NCBI GenBank assembly: GCA_030141605.1
Contig: JAQGDQ010000002.1
Coordinates: forward strand, 2,767,001 to 2,831,000
Direction: 5' to 3'
Source of the DNA: Tubiluchus corallicola
Taxonomy: Eukaryota > Priapulida > Priapulimorpha > Priapulimorphida > Tubiluchidae
DNA length: 64,000 nucleotides
This document shows positions 11,633 through 23,544 of the stretch, one piece after another. The notes under the pieces were generated by a model that was given only the letters and a program-made list of their open reading frames with translations, was not told the DNA's origin and did not search any database. The translations under genes and the position numbers were made by a program. The stretch's first letter is position 1; every line of letters starts with the position of its first letter.

Positions 11633-14600
11633 TCAATAACCACCTCCAATGGCACCGACTTGGCACAGAAACACAACAACAAAAGCCACTGGTAGTGTCA
11701 CGCCAAATAGATAAGACGACTTTACTGGAATCTGAAATATTTTAGCCTGTAAGTTAAATGTTGCTAGAAACAGAAGAAGGGAATCTAGTTCGTCTGCATC
11801 AGTATCCTGATAGCCAAATGGTCGAGCTCGAATAGCATGACCCAGTTTACTTAATGAGGAAAATGAAGCAGTGACACGAGCTGCCTGAACAAGAGGTATA
11901 AACAGTATGCCTGTCCACAGAATTAGTGCTGTCACTGTGTGTGCATAACTCACCCATCCAGTTATTAATTCGTGGGTTATGAGAGCATAAACAATTAATG
12001 CTGTGAAACAACCAAAATTGTACATAAGCAGAGATACTGTCATCGCTGACTGGTTGTTTAGCGTTTTCAGCAGTTTATGCATTTCTTGAATTTCTTTGTA
12101 AACTTCTTGCAATGGTATGGCTCGTTCATAGACCCTCTCCCCTAATCCACGTACTGCATATATGAGCAGTTGACACTGTACTGCATATCCAGTTACTATA
12201 GTTATATACACTAAGTGGATAAATGCCAGACATGTGACTAAAAGAATTGTCAACACAATGTCTCCCACTTTACCAGCTATGCATATCCATCTACTAAACA
12301 CTAAGCCACCACCCAGGGAAATGCGGAAAACTAAGTCACCAATGGATAGCAACAACCAAACCAAGCCAAGAAGCAACAGTAGTCTTAGTGCTCTTATTAA
12401 GTTTTTCTGAGACAGATAACCAGAAAATGGATATGGCGATGTTTGAACAAACACTGTTTCCATTAATGTTTGAATATACTCCGAGCTTCCGTATCGCATA
12501 GCATAGAAGGCATGGAAGTAAGCACAGAGGTGTAACAAGTCAGGTAAAATTAAATTCATGTGCAGTGTCCTAATTGGATAAGATGACACTTTATTGCCCA
12601 AAAGAGGCACAGTTGAATTATGTCCCAGATAGACCATTTTATCAGTCCGAAGACTTGCAGCAAACTGTAACACGTAACCAAGAATTATGATTGCCAACAC
12701 AATTACAGGATAAATAATGTTCATTACTTTACATAAGCAAGTTGATATACGCCATTGAGGCTCGTCTGGGATCGGCCGCCATCCTAACACCATCATTAGT
12801 CGTAGGTAAGGTGCAAGTACATTACGTTTACAGTATTCTAGCGCTATGTTGGTTTGGCTGTACTGCATATGTGGTATGTTGGCATCAACAGAGACCTCAA
12901 CAGTGCTGAACTCTCCATCACCATCTTCACTTTGATCACAACTTGGGCACACATCAGATGGCACTTCTGCAAACTGGCTAGACTGATAAGTGGGATGAGA
13001 AAGAGATGCACTTTGAGAAAATGCCGTACCAGGAGGTTGCAGAAAATGCTTGTCCATGTACTTGGTAGCTGTGTTGTTTGAGTTATTTGTTACCTCAGTG
13101 GGTTTACTGCAGTAGTAGTCTCCAAAGGAATGACTTCCCTGCAAAATGACAACAACTCAAATGAATATAATATTGTATAGTAGTTAGTATTTTAGGATTT
13201 TTCACTCTGTACTGTATTACACGATTGACAAACGAAGTACTATGCTAAACGATATATGGCAGATTTACAATAATTTTTACTGAAAAGTCATGCGTAATAG
13301 TGTTGTAGATCTTATCAGAGCAATTACGGACTGGTAATTAACACATTTGCTGTTTTTGACATAGCTGAGTCAAAAATATGCAGTAGTTAAATAGCATCTA
13401 TCTGTTCAACAATAATTTTAGCAAATGGCAATATCAGTCCTGTAGACGCTGTTGACAACTTGGCAGTAGTGTGATACATAATAATTGTAGAAAAAAATTG
13501 ATATTTTTATACAGTTTGGCAAGTGAGGATACAATAAATCATTGATTTAAAGTAGATTGTTGTGATGGAGTTAGAATCTGAAATGGCTTACTTGCATTCT
13601 GATACATTCCTTTTCTGACAGCAGTATCACAGATGAAACCACCCACAGCCAGTATCTAAGCAGTTACCCATCCATTTACTAACCTAGCCTGGCATTGCTT
13701 AACATTGTACACAAGGAACAAAGGTAGTGCACATTATAAACTGGTGCTCCTTAATCAGTAAATGGTGCCCAATTAAAATGTCGTGTTTGTTTTATAAACC
13801 TCTGCTAACAAGCAAACTTTTAGAGACAGTGTGAAATCGTAACTCAAAACACAACAATGAATGGCCTTATGTAATAAAAACATCTACTGACTTAGCTTTT
13901 ACGTTGCGATGTGCATTGGATACAAAGCATTTTGCTGAACATTTGTAGCATTTATACAACTGCAGATTATCCGTTTCAGCAGCAACTACTGAGTCTGATA
14001 TTATTAAACTTTTTCAATATTACAAGCTTGTTTGAGTCGTGTGAGTCGATAACGTGCGTGAAACACCTGTTTTTAAGCTTCAGATGTGGCATCACCGTGA
14101 GCAAATTTAGAAACTACAATAATAATTATATGATATGAAGATAACTTCTAATAAAACGCAAAAATTTGCAAAAAGTAAGCATTGGGCACTCCCATGTATC
14201 TGCAATTTACACTAAGCTTTCAGGTAGTATTAATCATTAAAAATAAAATAATTACCGCGGCAATACCTTGTTCTTTGCTAATGCTTCATAACGTTCATCT
14301 TAATATTCTATTACAGTACAAGTTTTACAACACAGGCACAAACAGATTTATTTGGTTACTTCTATTTTAAACCAACTCTTCACTTTTATTACAGACAACA
14401 GGCACACAGGGCTTCACGGAGGAATTCAGTATGTATAGGCCTATAAATTATTTCGATTTTCAAGTTTTAAGTAGGAAGATATGTCTGAATGAAACAGCTC
14501 ACTGTCGGTTTTTTCGTGCGCAGCATGCCTTGATATCCAGGCAAGTTTATCAACTATTCAAACCTAGTAACCTTGAGAAAAGCTAGGTCGCTGAACTAAA

Positions 14601-14955
14601 CTATTTTGCACGGCATATATTAAATGGTGTCAGCAGTGGAAAATTCCCATGGCTAAAAAATGACTGAATGAAATATAGGTTATTCGATGTCATTCTGTTA
14701 ATGTCACTGGCATTGTATTGTGACCCAGTTTTCAATTGCGTACCAGAATACCAGCGCTTTATTATTATCTTACCAACGATTTCAATGCTTGCATACTTAT
14801 TGAAATTCACAATACTAATCAAAAACTGCAATTACACGAGAAGCAGGAGAAAAGGTCGACCCTTGTTCTCTCGGGCTTTATCGTGCAAAGAATATAAGTA
14901 GGCCTACACTAATTATACATGATATTTTAACGAAAAGGCAATTTCTTACCAGCAT
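11633..14955 (-). CDS. Gustatory-receptor-like seven-transmembrane protein (503 aa)
   Basis: One long exon (13138-11633) codes 501 residues. It is preceded by a TTTTGCAG acceptor, not an ATG, so a first exon is needed. The best upstream candidate is ATG CTG at 14955-14950, followed by GTAAGAA and in phase, giving an M-L start; this small exon is inferred. A hydrophilic N-tail of ~125 residues (Ser/Gln/Asp-rich) precedes about seven hydrophobic segments, roughly at 137-160, 197-217, 250-272, 292-320, 373-397, 402-424 and 480-500. A long loop lies between TM4 and TM5, and the C-terminus after TM7 is very short. This pattern fits the insect Gr / gustatory-receptor-like superfamily: intracellular N-terminus, tetrameric ligand-gated cation channel. 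The TM7 region ends FLCQVG, close to the family's TYxxxxxQ-type signature but lacking TY. Ligand unknown; a GR-like protein of non-taste function is equally possible. Confidence 0.65.
13139..14949 (-). other. Putative intron 1 of the gustatory-like gene
   Basis: Bordered by GTAAGAA (14949) and TTTTGCAG (13139-13146) on the minus strand. No coding exon or recognised repeat seen inside. If the 6-base coding exon at 14955-14950 is wrong, the true start lies elsewhere in this stretch or upstream. Confidence 0.4.
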
Positions 14956-17900
14956 GACTGTCCTTGTTCCTGTCGAATTTCATGAGGCTTTCTGACAAAT
15001 AATCACGCAATGACCTTTAAATAGTTATTAATAGTATAGTAAGGGTCTCATCAAACAAGGTTTTCTGGTCTTTTAACGCACAAAATTTAACACACAATAA
15101 TGTAAACGAGCCTCTCCACTACTTCCAGGCATCACCAGTCGAACTAACTTGCAACACGTGAGATAGGTTGGTGCGAAAGTGATCATTGATGCGAACGATT
15201 TCGCGATAATACAGTAGTTTTATTGGACGTAAATTAAAGGAAAATGCAAGTCGAAACGGATAAAACGCATTTTTTTATGATATGACGACAGCCTTCAGGC
15301 AGGCGAGGGAAATAGCTGAATGCTAACGACGTGTTCAACGTCTTAGATCACTAAATTTAAAGCTTTCCAGTTCAAATAAAAGCTTTATTCTGATTTTTAC
15401 GCGGTTTATTTCTTGCGAACCCTGTAGGAACCCTGAAAAGACGGAGAAGATGGTTTATTTCGTCCGCAATCCGGTTCAGAGAATGGAATTTAATCACTGT
15501 GAAATTTAATAGGAAAAATTATGCTCATCACGTCGTTCTTTGTATTTCTTTTAGGACTATATAAAAAGTAAAACATGATGTAAGAATAACGAGTCATTAA
15601 ACCAGTTTTCAAAAAAGATTACTAATCAATGCGCATCGCTAGAAATACATGACCAAGTCTTCGTGTTTTTGATTAAATTCTGAGGGTTAAGATTAATGAC
15701 TCGTAAAAACGCACACCTATTTGCTGATTGTTATTAGTAATTACGCGCTTTAAGCAATATAGGCTAAAAGGCTTTCAATAGTGATGTTTCTATATTTTAT
15801 CTCTTTTCCGTCTTTGCTTAGTGTTTTTGTGCCTTGTTGGCAATTTCTCTTATATTCTGTGCAACTTGTACGTCATGTTCTTCACAAATAAAAAACAGGA
15901 CACACTGAATTTGTGTACAAAACTTTCAGACCTACAGTGGTTGTTCCCTAAAGTTGATTTAAGCATACCTTAACAAAGCTTCTTAAGGCAACAATGACAA
16001 TTATCTAACAGATGGCAGTAAAATGACAAAATTGTATACCCGGTTGTGGAACTCCTGAAGAAATTATTGAGTATATCACCAAAGGTAAAATTTTTGAGTT
16101 TGTAAACACATTTTAATTTTTACAGGCGGTTAAACTACTGAAATCTATACCAGACGCCATTTTGGCTAATCATTTCGCAAAAACAAAATTCACATGTGTC
16201 ACAAGTTTGTCATATGTGATACTTGAGTTACTCGCTTGAGACGTTGCCTTACAAACAGATCTGTATCTCCGTGAAGCCGGTGATTGTTCTCGTTGGTGTT
16301 TATGTAATAAAGTTTTAGCCAGTTTTTATATGGTGATGTCACAATAGAATAATTTCGCATTCTAAATGTTGATAAACTATGGCAACGTAAATGCTGTTCC
16401 GAATAGCATATTCACAAAATGGATTCCATGGAAACGGTAAACGGTGTTTTAAAACGACATGTGAGGTAAAAACCAAATGCTTCGCATTCCGGACAAATTT
16501 TTGTAAAATGTGCGAGACAAATTCCTTTATTAAACTCGTACGAACATGAGTTGAAAATCAATGAAAATGTACAATTATGTGCATTGCAAACACATGCCGA
16601 AACAACCCAACTTAATTCTTAATGTGTGAAGTCAAAATGTGAATTTAGGAGCGCAGAATTGCTATTTGGGGTATCTTATACTGTTTCTTTTCTAATCGAT
16701 TATGCACTATTGAAGTTAGAAACTGACAACCTTGATCCCAAAACTGTGTCGACAACCTGCAGCAGAATTTGCTGTTCTTGATTTCTATTGTTGTCTTAAA
16801 AAACAACAAATTTAGGAACAGCATCAATTTTCTTAACGACCGTACTGCTGTCATTCTGTCACACCATGGCCCTAAGAAATACGCTGTTCGTTATAAAGAA
16901 CAAAAACAACCTTGAAACTTTTTCCAGAACATGGATGAGCCCACGGCGATGACGGCAATGGCAACAAAGGCATCGTTACATATTGAGTCAATTATAGGAT
17001 GGAATTCGTTGTCCAGGCCAGCATAGCAGCATCATGTGGACTCTTTCAGAGGATTATCGAGGATTGACATCTAATTGTAATGATAAAACGAAAAGTAACG
17101 ATGCAATGAAAAGCAAACCAAACCCCACGCTCTTACATTTAATAAACTTTTTAAATCACTTTTTTTGAAATTCTTTTTTGTCCGAAAACTAGAATTTTTG
17201 CTGTACCCACAATTTTACAACTAATACTTGAATATTAGCTTCGATAAACATTATACAAATGTAACATATTTACAGAATTGTACGGGTTATTTTTATTTTT
17301 AGTAAAATAATAGTGATTTTATACAAATGTTATTATTAATTAAGCACAATTATGGGATTAAATAATAGGTGTGTTAGTCAAAAGAGCTGTTTTGAGGGAA
17401 ATGCAAGGAGTCCGGGAGGCGTTTATGTGGAAAAATAAATAGATGTCAGGCGTCTTTCATTACTCAGCTGTCTCAACACAATAACCCACCCATTTCTTCA
17501 TTGGATTTTAGTCGATTCCATTTTGTCGATTTTATCATTGAACAACGGACATCATTTTTTTTATCGTAGTTATCCAATTTTTTGTTTAGTGATTACTGTA
17601 GAACTTAAATTGAGAATGTAAAATTACGGATTTCGCTTTTAAGAGAAATTTTGCAATGTCGAGTTAGCTCGATGAAAATCGTAAGTGTGTCAGCCATTTA
17701 AGTGTCGTGCCTTACAGCTAAATGTTGTAACGTATAGCATAAGCATCAGTTGATAAAGGCAGAAAGTTTGCGGATGTCCAAACTCTGCAACATAGGCGCA
17801 CGAGCCGAGTAAGGCTGGGGGGGGGGGCTGCAGCTTCCCCCTCCCCCCCGGATTCGGGCAGTCATCAAATTTATCCAGGCACCGGCCAAGTGATGAAAAA

Positions 17901-18553
17901 ATAAAATAATATTTTTCATAAAAGGAGATCTCGAAATTTCACCATGCTGCCAAATGAAGTGCCAGAAATCCGGGCTTTTGCTTATCATGGAGTGGGGTGA
18001 GGCAATTCCTGACTCGAAGTTGATCTGCGCTTTTTCCGGGTTGGCGTTGTAGTTTTAGGGCAAAAGTGGCTCAGCCCCCTCCCTCTGAAAAAATGGGCCC
18101 GTACGCTCATGCTCTGCAAGTGGTAGTTCAGAGGTGTTTCTGTCTATCTTCGAATACCTGGCGGGTTGATGTTGCGAAGATTCTCACAAGTGACAAGTTT
18201 CTAACAGCTCGATGCCGAGCAACTATTAAGTAATTTTTATTCAAAAGAAATGACTGTTTGCCTTTCCACAACCATTAATATTAATTTTATACACATTCGC
18301 CCTGTATAAATTTGCAGAGCGAGAGGCTATCTGTCAGTACTGGAAGCGTAACCAGGGCAGGAAAAAATGTTTTCTGGATGAAAACGTGCTCAGGGTGACA
18401 ATAAACAGACAAAAATGAGACTGTCGCCAGGCAAATCATACCCTAAATGATACATGAAATGTCACAGAATTATTTTATTAATGAGGCACGTGACATGGCG
18501 CGAGAAGGGATCGTTCCCCGATGGCGAGGTGTCCTTGGGAGAGTGACTGACCT
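14956..18553. other. Intergenic stretch between divergent 7TM and secreted-protein genes
   Basis: No coding region recognised. It holds the presumed promoter of the minus-strand 7TM gene near 15 kb, one short TIR element (17791-18111), and the promoter of the plus-strand secreted-protein gene at the right end. Confidence 0.5.
17791..18111. mobile_element. Short TIR element with perfect 8-bp target duplication
   Basis: CTCTGCAA lies directly on both sides (17783-17790 and 18112-18119). The ends are imperfect inverted repeats: CATAGGCGCACGAGCC on the left against CATGAGCGTACGGGCC, the reverse complement of the right end. The interior has G10/C8-type runs near 17816-17848. At 321 bp it has no coding capacity. 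An 8-bp duplication suggests hAT mobilisation; the C/G-run architecture recalls the element at 1940-2377. Confidence 0.75.
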
Positions 18554-18567
18554 CACGTGTATAAAAG
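18487..18567 (+). promoter_or_regulatory. TATA promoter with two CACGTG boxes for the Phe/Tyr-rich secreted protein
   Basis: TATAAAAG at 18560-18567 is preceded at once by CACGTG (18554-18559); another CACGTG lies at 18487-18492. A start near 18590 would give a 5' UTR exon ending at 18649, just before GTAAGAA. A 5' UTR intron (18650-19335) follows, ending TGCAG nine bases before the ATG. CACGTG is the classic binding site of bHLH-zip factors; which factor is unknown. Confidence 0.6.
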
Positions 18568-19344
18568 GGGATGAAAGATAGCTGGAAAGCACGTTACCTG
18601 GCTAACATTTGAAGCATTGACGTCTTATCGTTTCATTGGTAGTATCAAGGTAAGAAATTGCAATTATTGGCATAGTATAGGTTTGTTTAATACCAGTATA
18701 TCAGTTTCAATCCCGAAAATTAACGCTTTTAAAAAAAGTAATCTAACTTGTAAGCGTTAATTGTAAGTAGGCCTAAACTTTATTTTCATTACACTAAACT
18801 AATTGAGTAATATTCTTTAATTTATAATATGAACAGTTTCCTTCTGATGATAACTTAAATTTAGTGTTGTTTACGGAAAAACGATTACCACTAACTACCA
18901 CCACCCCTTTTGGATCCCGGCCATACGGGATCCATTGTGTCAAAGCATATACAAACTGTGGCAAATCGGTGGTCAAGTGTGCTTAGTTGGTATGCGAAAT
19001 GGAAAAAATTAAAAAAAACACGTATCATTATTTTTCTGCCTCACTTTGGTGCAGGTCATTCAGTTTATTGCTTATGTTGGCATTTGGCTTGATTAAACTT
19101 TGTTCTATTGTTTAAGGTGCATGTGAATTTTACAGTGAGATACACTGCATTTTTTTACAGTTCTTATGCAGATCATCCTCACGACATACCAGTGTTACTC
19201 CATTTCCTAAATTTCTTATTGACCTCATCAGCTGCGTTACTTGGGGATAATCTCAAGTTTTGCCGGCTTCTATATTGTTTACGAGTGAAGTAATGGTTTT
19301 ATATAATAAAGTTAACTAGAAAATTTATTCTGCAGGTAAACGTC

Positions 19345-22300
19345 ATGAAGGTGTTTGCTCTTGCCACAGTACTTCTAGCGGCGTCCGCTCACGCGGTTTT
19401 CCAACCGGCAGTGGAAAACATCCTTCCCTATTTCGACCAAGGGCAGGTGGATCAGGTAGAAATTACACCAATATAGATTTTGCTGTAGAGTCATTTTGAT
19501 CGATTTTTTTCTATTTAGCCGGCATTTGTTTTTTTTCTACTTTCCTCGGTAGGCTAGACTGCTCGTTTCTTTTTTCTATTGTATGCACATTCGTTATAAC
19601 TTTTGAATAACATTGAATAAACCATTAGCACTGATTATTGCACAAGCATTATTTCAGTGTTGTACATCGCTTGTTTTATAAATTAAGCAGTCACAAAAAT
19701 CATCCATTACGTGTACTGTAATTAATAGCTAACCTATTTACAACCTTTTCGGTCGACCTAAGAAAGATTTTTAAAAAGTTCTTATTGTTGCAACATTAAT
19801 GCTTTAGTGATTAGCTGTGATGAATGATAAAAGTAAGCATCAACTAATTCATAATTTACAAGACAAGTGTTGATGATGATAGAACATGTTTTACTCTTTT
19901 TTCGCTAGGATGTGTACAACCCGTACGGCAACGTAGACACGCCCACGATAGACGATTTCAAGACGAACTTTAACTTCGACAAAACCGTCTTCCAGCGCTT
20001 TTTGAAAAGTCGCTTCTTTTACAGGTAAGTTGATGCGTTTGTTTGACAAATTAATTAAGATTTGCCGTAACAAAATCTTACTGTTTTTCATTGAGTTCAA
20101 ATTTTACATTATTTATTATTTATTCTCCGGCACTTTAACTCTTAATAACTCGTAAGTCTTGCAAGCTAGGGTCGCCAAACTCACAGGGTTGGTAGCCCTG
20201 GGCAGGGGACGTACAAATGTATAGCAACCGCTGACCACTGGTATTTTTCACAAAATTTTTCACTGAATTTTTTTTCACAAGTAGTTGCGTACTGTGGGGC
20301 AGGTGTGCACCTGGGGTTTAAAAAGCTGACAAGTGTTTTCGTTCATTTCCTCCTGTCAAACCACCGTCTCACAGTCAACCAGTTAAATATTTACATTGCT
20401 CTTTAACGTTTTTTTTCAATTCAATTCAGAATTTTATTTATCTCTCTTAATAAGATTATATAGGTATGAAATTATAGCTAGTAGATTATATTAACAAAAT
20501 GGAGACGAGGTGGCGATTGGCCAGGAGCCATCGAGCAGCCACCCCTATACAAATAAACGATTTCTAGATATTACAGCTTTTTTAACACAATATATGTGTT
20601 ATGTCACTGAGTTGTGCATACTATATGCTGTGGATTTAATACAACAGAAATACAGTTATGTGACACGACAGCCTACAATAGCAGCCTACAAAAGCCAAAC
20701 TATATTATTTTAGATTCGTCCAGAGCGATATCTTCAGAGAATTCTTCCGATTTGATGGTTTGGTCGATTATCTACGAGATACCACCGTTCTTGAGTTTTT
20801 CCGGGATCCGGAATTCAGACGCACTTATGATTATGATCCAACCTATTTCGTCAAGTTCTTACAGAGTCCGGAATTATTCAGGTAAATTTTAAGAAAATTT
20901 ACGATGATGAGGCTGTAAATGGAAGCCATGTGACTTGACTTGATCGTGTAGCAGACTTTTGCTCTAAGACATTCCCCTGAATCTCTATATGTAGGCGGAA
21001 GCACTCAAGTTTAATACATGTAATATGAGCCACAGAACCAGTAAGGTGCTGTGGAAAAATAAGCAAGAAAATACCAAACAACTACTTGTAGCTTGTCTGA
21101 TGCTCGATACTTGAATGATTTTCTTAGTGATTTTTGTCAATGACCTTGGTGCAGTATTACCTGTGGTTATTCATTATGCAACTAAATGAATTATTCCAGT
21201 GTTAATCGTTTGTATCCGTATGTGTGTGTCCGTATATGTGTGAGCACAAAATTTCTGCGTCCCAACACCTGGTGACCTGGAGCACGTGTTCTTTAGCTTT
21301 CGAAATGCTGCACTTACCCATGGTTTATTAACTTCATTTTCGCTATTCCATTTAGGTACTTCGAAACGGACGAATTCCTCAACTTCTTCAGAGATTTCCG
21401 CCGTGGACCTTTCAGACGATACCTCTATGGCGACTACTTCGTCAAACATGTCGGAAATGAGTTTTTCACTGATTTCTTGAAGACATCAGATATCAGCGAT
21501 TCTTTCTTAGAGTTCTTCGACGAATACTTGCCACTTGATAGGGGTAAGTGCTCAGTAGGTGTGTACATGATTATAAGCTATGAGACTAAAATACTTGAAA
21601 ATTTTGATTACCGAAGAAATCAAACAATGAACCTATATAGCCAAGCATGGTCTGTGCCACTGCTTATAACTTTCTAGAGTGAATACGAACTATAATATTG
21701 CATTAGCTTATTAACAAGAGGGTTGCACTTATGTAGCCCAGCTTGGTCTGTGCCACTGCTTACAAGTTTCTAGAGTGAATATGGACTATAATATTGCCTC
21801 AGTTTTTTAACAAGAAGGTTGTTTCAGTTACAATTACTTTTGGTCGACGGCTCATCTGGATGTTGTTGTCGTCGTCGTCGTCGTCTTTCTTCTTCTTGTT
21901 CTTCTTTTTCTCGTCCTCCCTTGTCTGGCAAATGATCCTTTTGAAATTAGAATTGTTAATAATTATGCAACAGAGTCAAGGCTTGCTTGGCAGCAACTTT
22001 GCATTTACCATTTAACAAACAGTTTGCGAAAATTGAAGAAAGTTACAATAGTTACAAAATTACATTCTTGAAATTGCCCCATTTTGTATTAGTCACATAA
22101 TTAGTGAATTGACTATATAAATTTAGTAACATGTTTTTGTCACTTTCAGAATCAAGAGAGTTCTTTCCATACAGGAGATACATGCTCCTATATATTCTAC
22201 ATGATCCTTACTTTTACTTCCATGTCTACCAATACGGACGCACTCTTCCCGTGTATAAGAAGATCTTTTACAACTTCCCACATCTGGATGAGATTTTCCA

Positions 22301-23305
22301 GAATTTCCGGTCAGTAATACAAATTATGATATTAGAAAACCATGTTGCAATGTTTAATTCTTGGTGATGGAGTAGTGAGTGAATTTCAGTTTTTGTTACT
22401 ATAGTTAGTAACATTACAGCAATGAACGGTCCTTACAGGAGCTATAATAAAAAACGGATATTTTTTTCACAAAAAGCTAATGTTATAGTTGCTACAAGTG
22501 CTTCTCAAAATTTCCAGAAAAAAAAACTTTTCTATTTTACATGTATTTCTCACTATAATTTTGCAGTTATCATACTGGGACGACGACATTCACACCGGTG
22601 GACAACACTCAGCTGCCAAGGTTCACTGAAACTGAGCATGAATTTTTCCGGCAAATCCCTGTGGAACGTCTCACTCCACGTTTGATCAATTATTACAGAG
22701 AACGTTTCGGTATCCCAGAGGAGTACCTCTACTACCTGTTGAAGCGTTACAATCCCACATACTTCAGAAACAGATGGACTGTACGGCCAGGCCAGTTCAC
22801 TGAGGAGGTGCCAAAACGCACTTTTTACCCAGTCGAGAATATTGTTCGTCGTCCATATTATCCAGTTAATAACGAAATTGGGGGGTTATTCCGCACTAAT
22901 GACAGATTTGTACCTTACAATCGATACCCTTTTACCTTCTATCCCACCAGTCGAGTTTTTCCAACTACATGGTTTCCCAGAAATGAATTTTTTCCCAGAA
23001 ATAAACCCACGTACAATGTCGACCGGCCCTATCTCACATATCCGGTTGATCAGTTTTACCCTACAAGTAACACTCCCACAGTAACTAACCGCTTTTTCCC
23101 ATCCCGCGAAGACACATTGATTAATCACTACCCTTTTTACATTAACAATTTCCCCATTGATCAGTACTATTACCCAAAACAGACTGTTGTCCCATATAAT
23201 ACCAGATACCCCCGCTTTGATGTGAACGATGTTCCTAATTATGTCGATTACACAAACTACAGAGACGTACGACCTTATTACAGAAATAATAAGTTACAAT
23301 ATTAA
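19345..23305 (+). CDS. Unrecognised secreted Phe/Tyr-rich, cysteine-free protein (493 aa, six coding exons)
   Basis: Exons 19345-19455, 19909-20024, 20714-20881, 21356-21543, 22150-22309 and 22567-23305 join in phase with clean splice sites. Start: MKVFALATVLLAASAHA, a textbook signal peptide. I do not recognise the family. The mature protein has no cysteine and no membrane segment. Residues 76-186 contain repeated modules with DxFxxFF-like cores (81-87, 137-143, 180-186), each preceded by a YFVK-type block (120-123, 159-162). Residues ~280-493 are Tyr/Pro/Asn/Arg-rich with recurring (F/Y)YP(V/T) motifs. The first exons use many C-ending codons (TTC, GTC, AAC), unlike the AT-rich surroundings. 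Most junctions split an Arg codon, which suggests exon duplication. A cuticle, tube, glue or other extracellular-matrix protein is a reasonable guess. AATAAA sits at 23357. Confidence 0.85.
21634..21825. repeat. Two tandem copies of a ~96-bp unit in intron 4 of the secreted-protein gene
   Basis: TCTGTGCCACTGCTTA occurs at 21651 and again at 21747, with long similar flanks on both sides (TTTCTAGAGTGAATA, ACTATAATATTGC, TTAACAAGA). The copies differ at several bases, so the duplication is not recent. Confidence 0.85.
21865..21918. repeat. GTC/TTC trinucleotide tract
   Basis: Runs of GTC followed by TTC/TTG triplets and CTCGTCC in intron 4 of the secreted-protein gene. Simple low-complexity DNA. 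Confidence 0.8.
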
Positions 23306-23356
23306 TTGAATGATTATTGCATGCGGTAGTATATATAAAACTATTTGGCCTAAGAT

Positions 23357-23362
23357 AATAAA
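23357..23362 (+). terminator. Polyadenylation signal of the secreted-protein gene
   Basis: AATAAA 52 bases after the TAA stop. A second AATAAA at 23539-23544 could be an alternative distal signal. Confidence 0.55.
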
Positions 23363-23544
23363 AAAGCAATGTCATTTTTATGCTAGTGTACGCTGTAGTG
23401 GGATAAGACCGAACTTACCGGATAGCAGTGAACGAGTTCACACTAATTACTAGAAATTTAGGTTGGCTGAACGATTACACTTGAAGGGAAGAGCAAAGAC
23501 ATCAATGTTATAGATGTTTGCTTAACATTTGTAACATTAATAAA

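Noticed and set aside
13139-13144. Start of the 7TM ORF at 13144
   Set aside because: The codon there is TTG within a TTTTGCAG splice acceptor, not an ATG.
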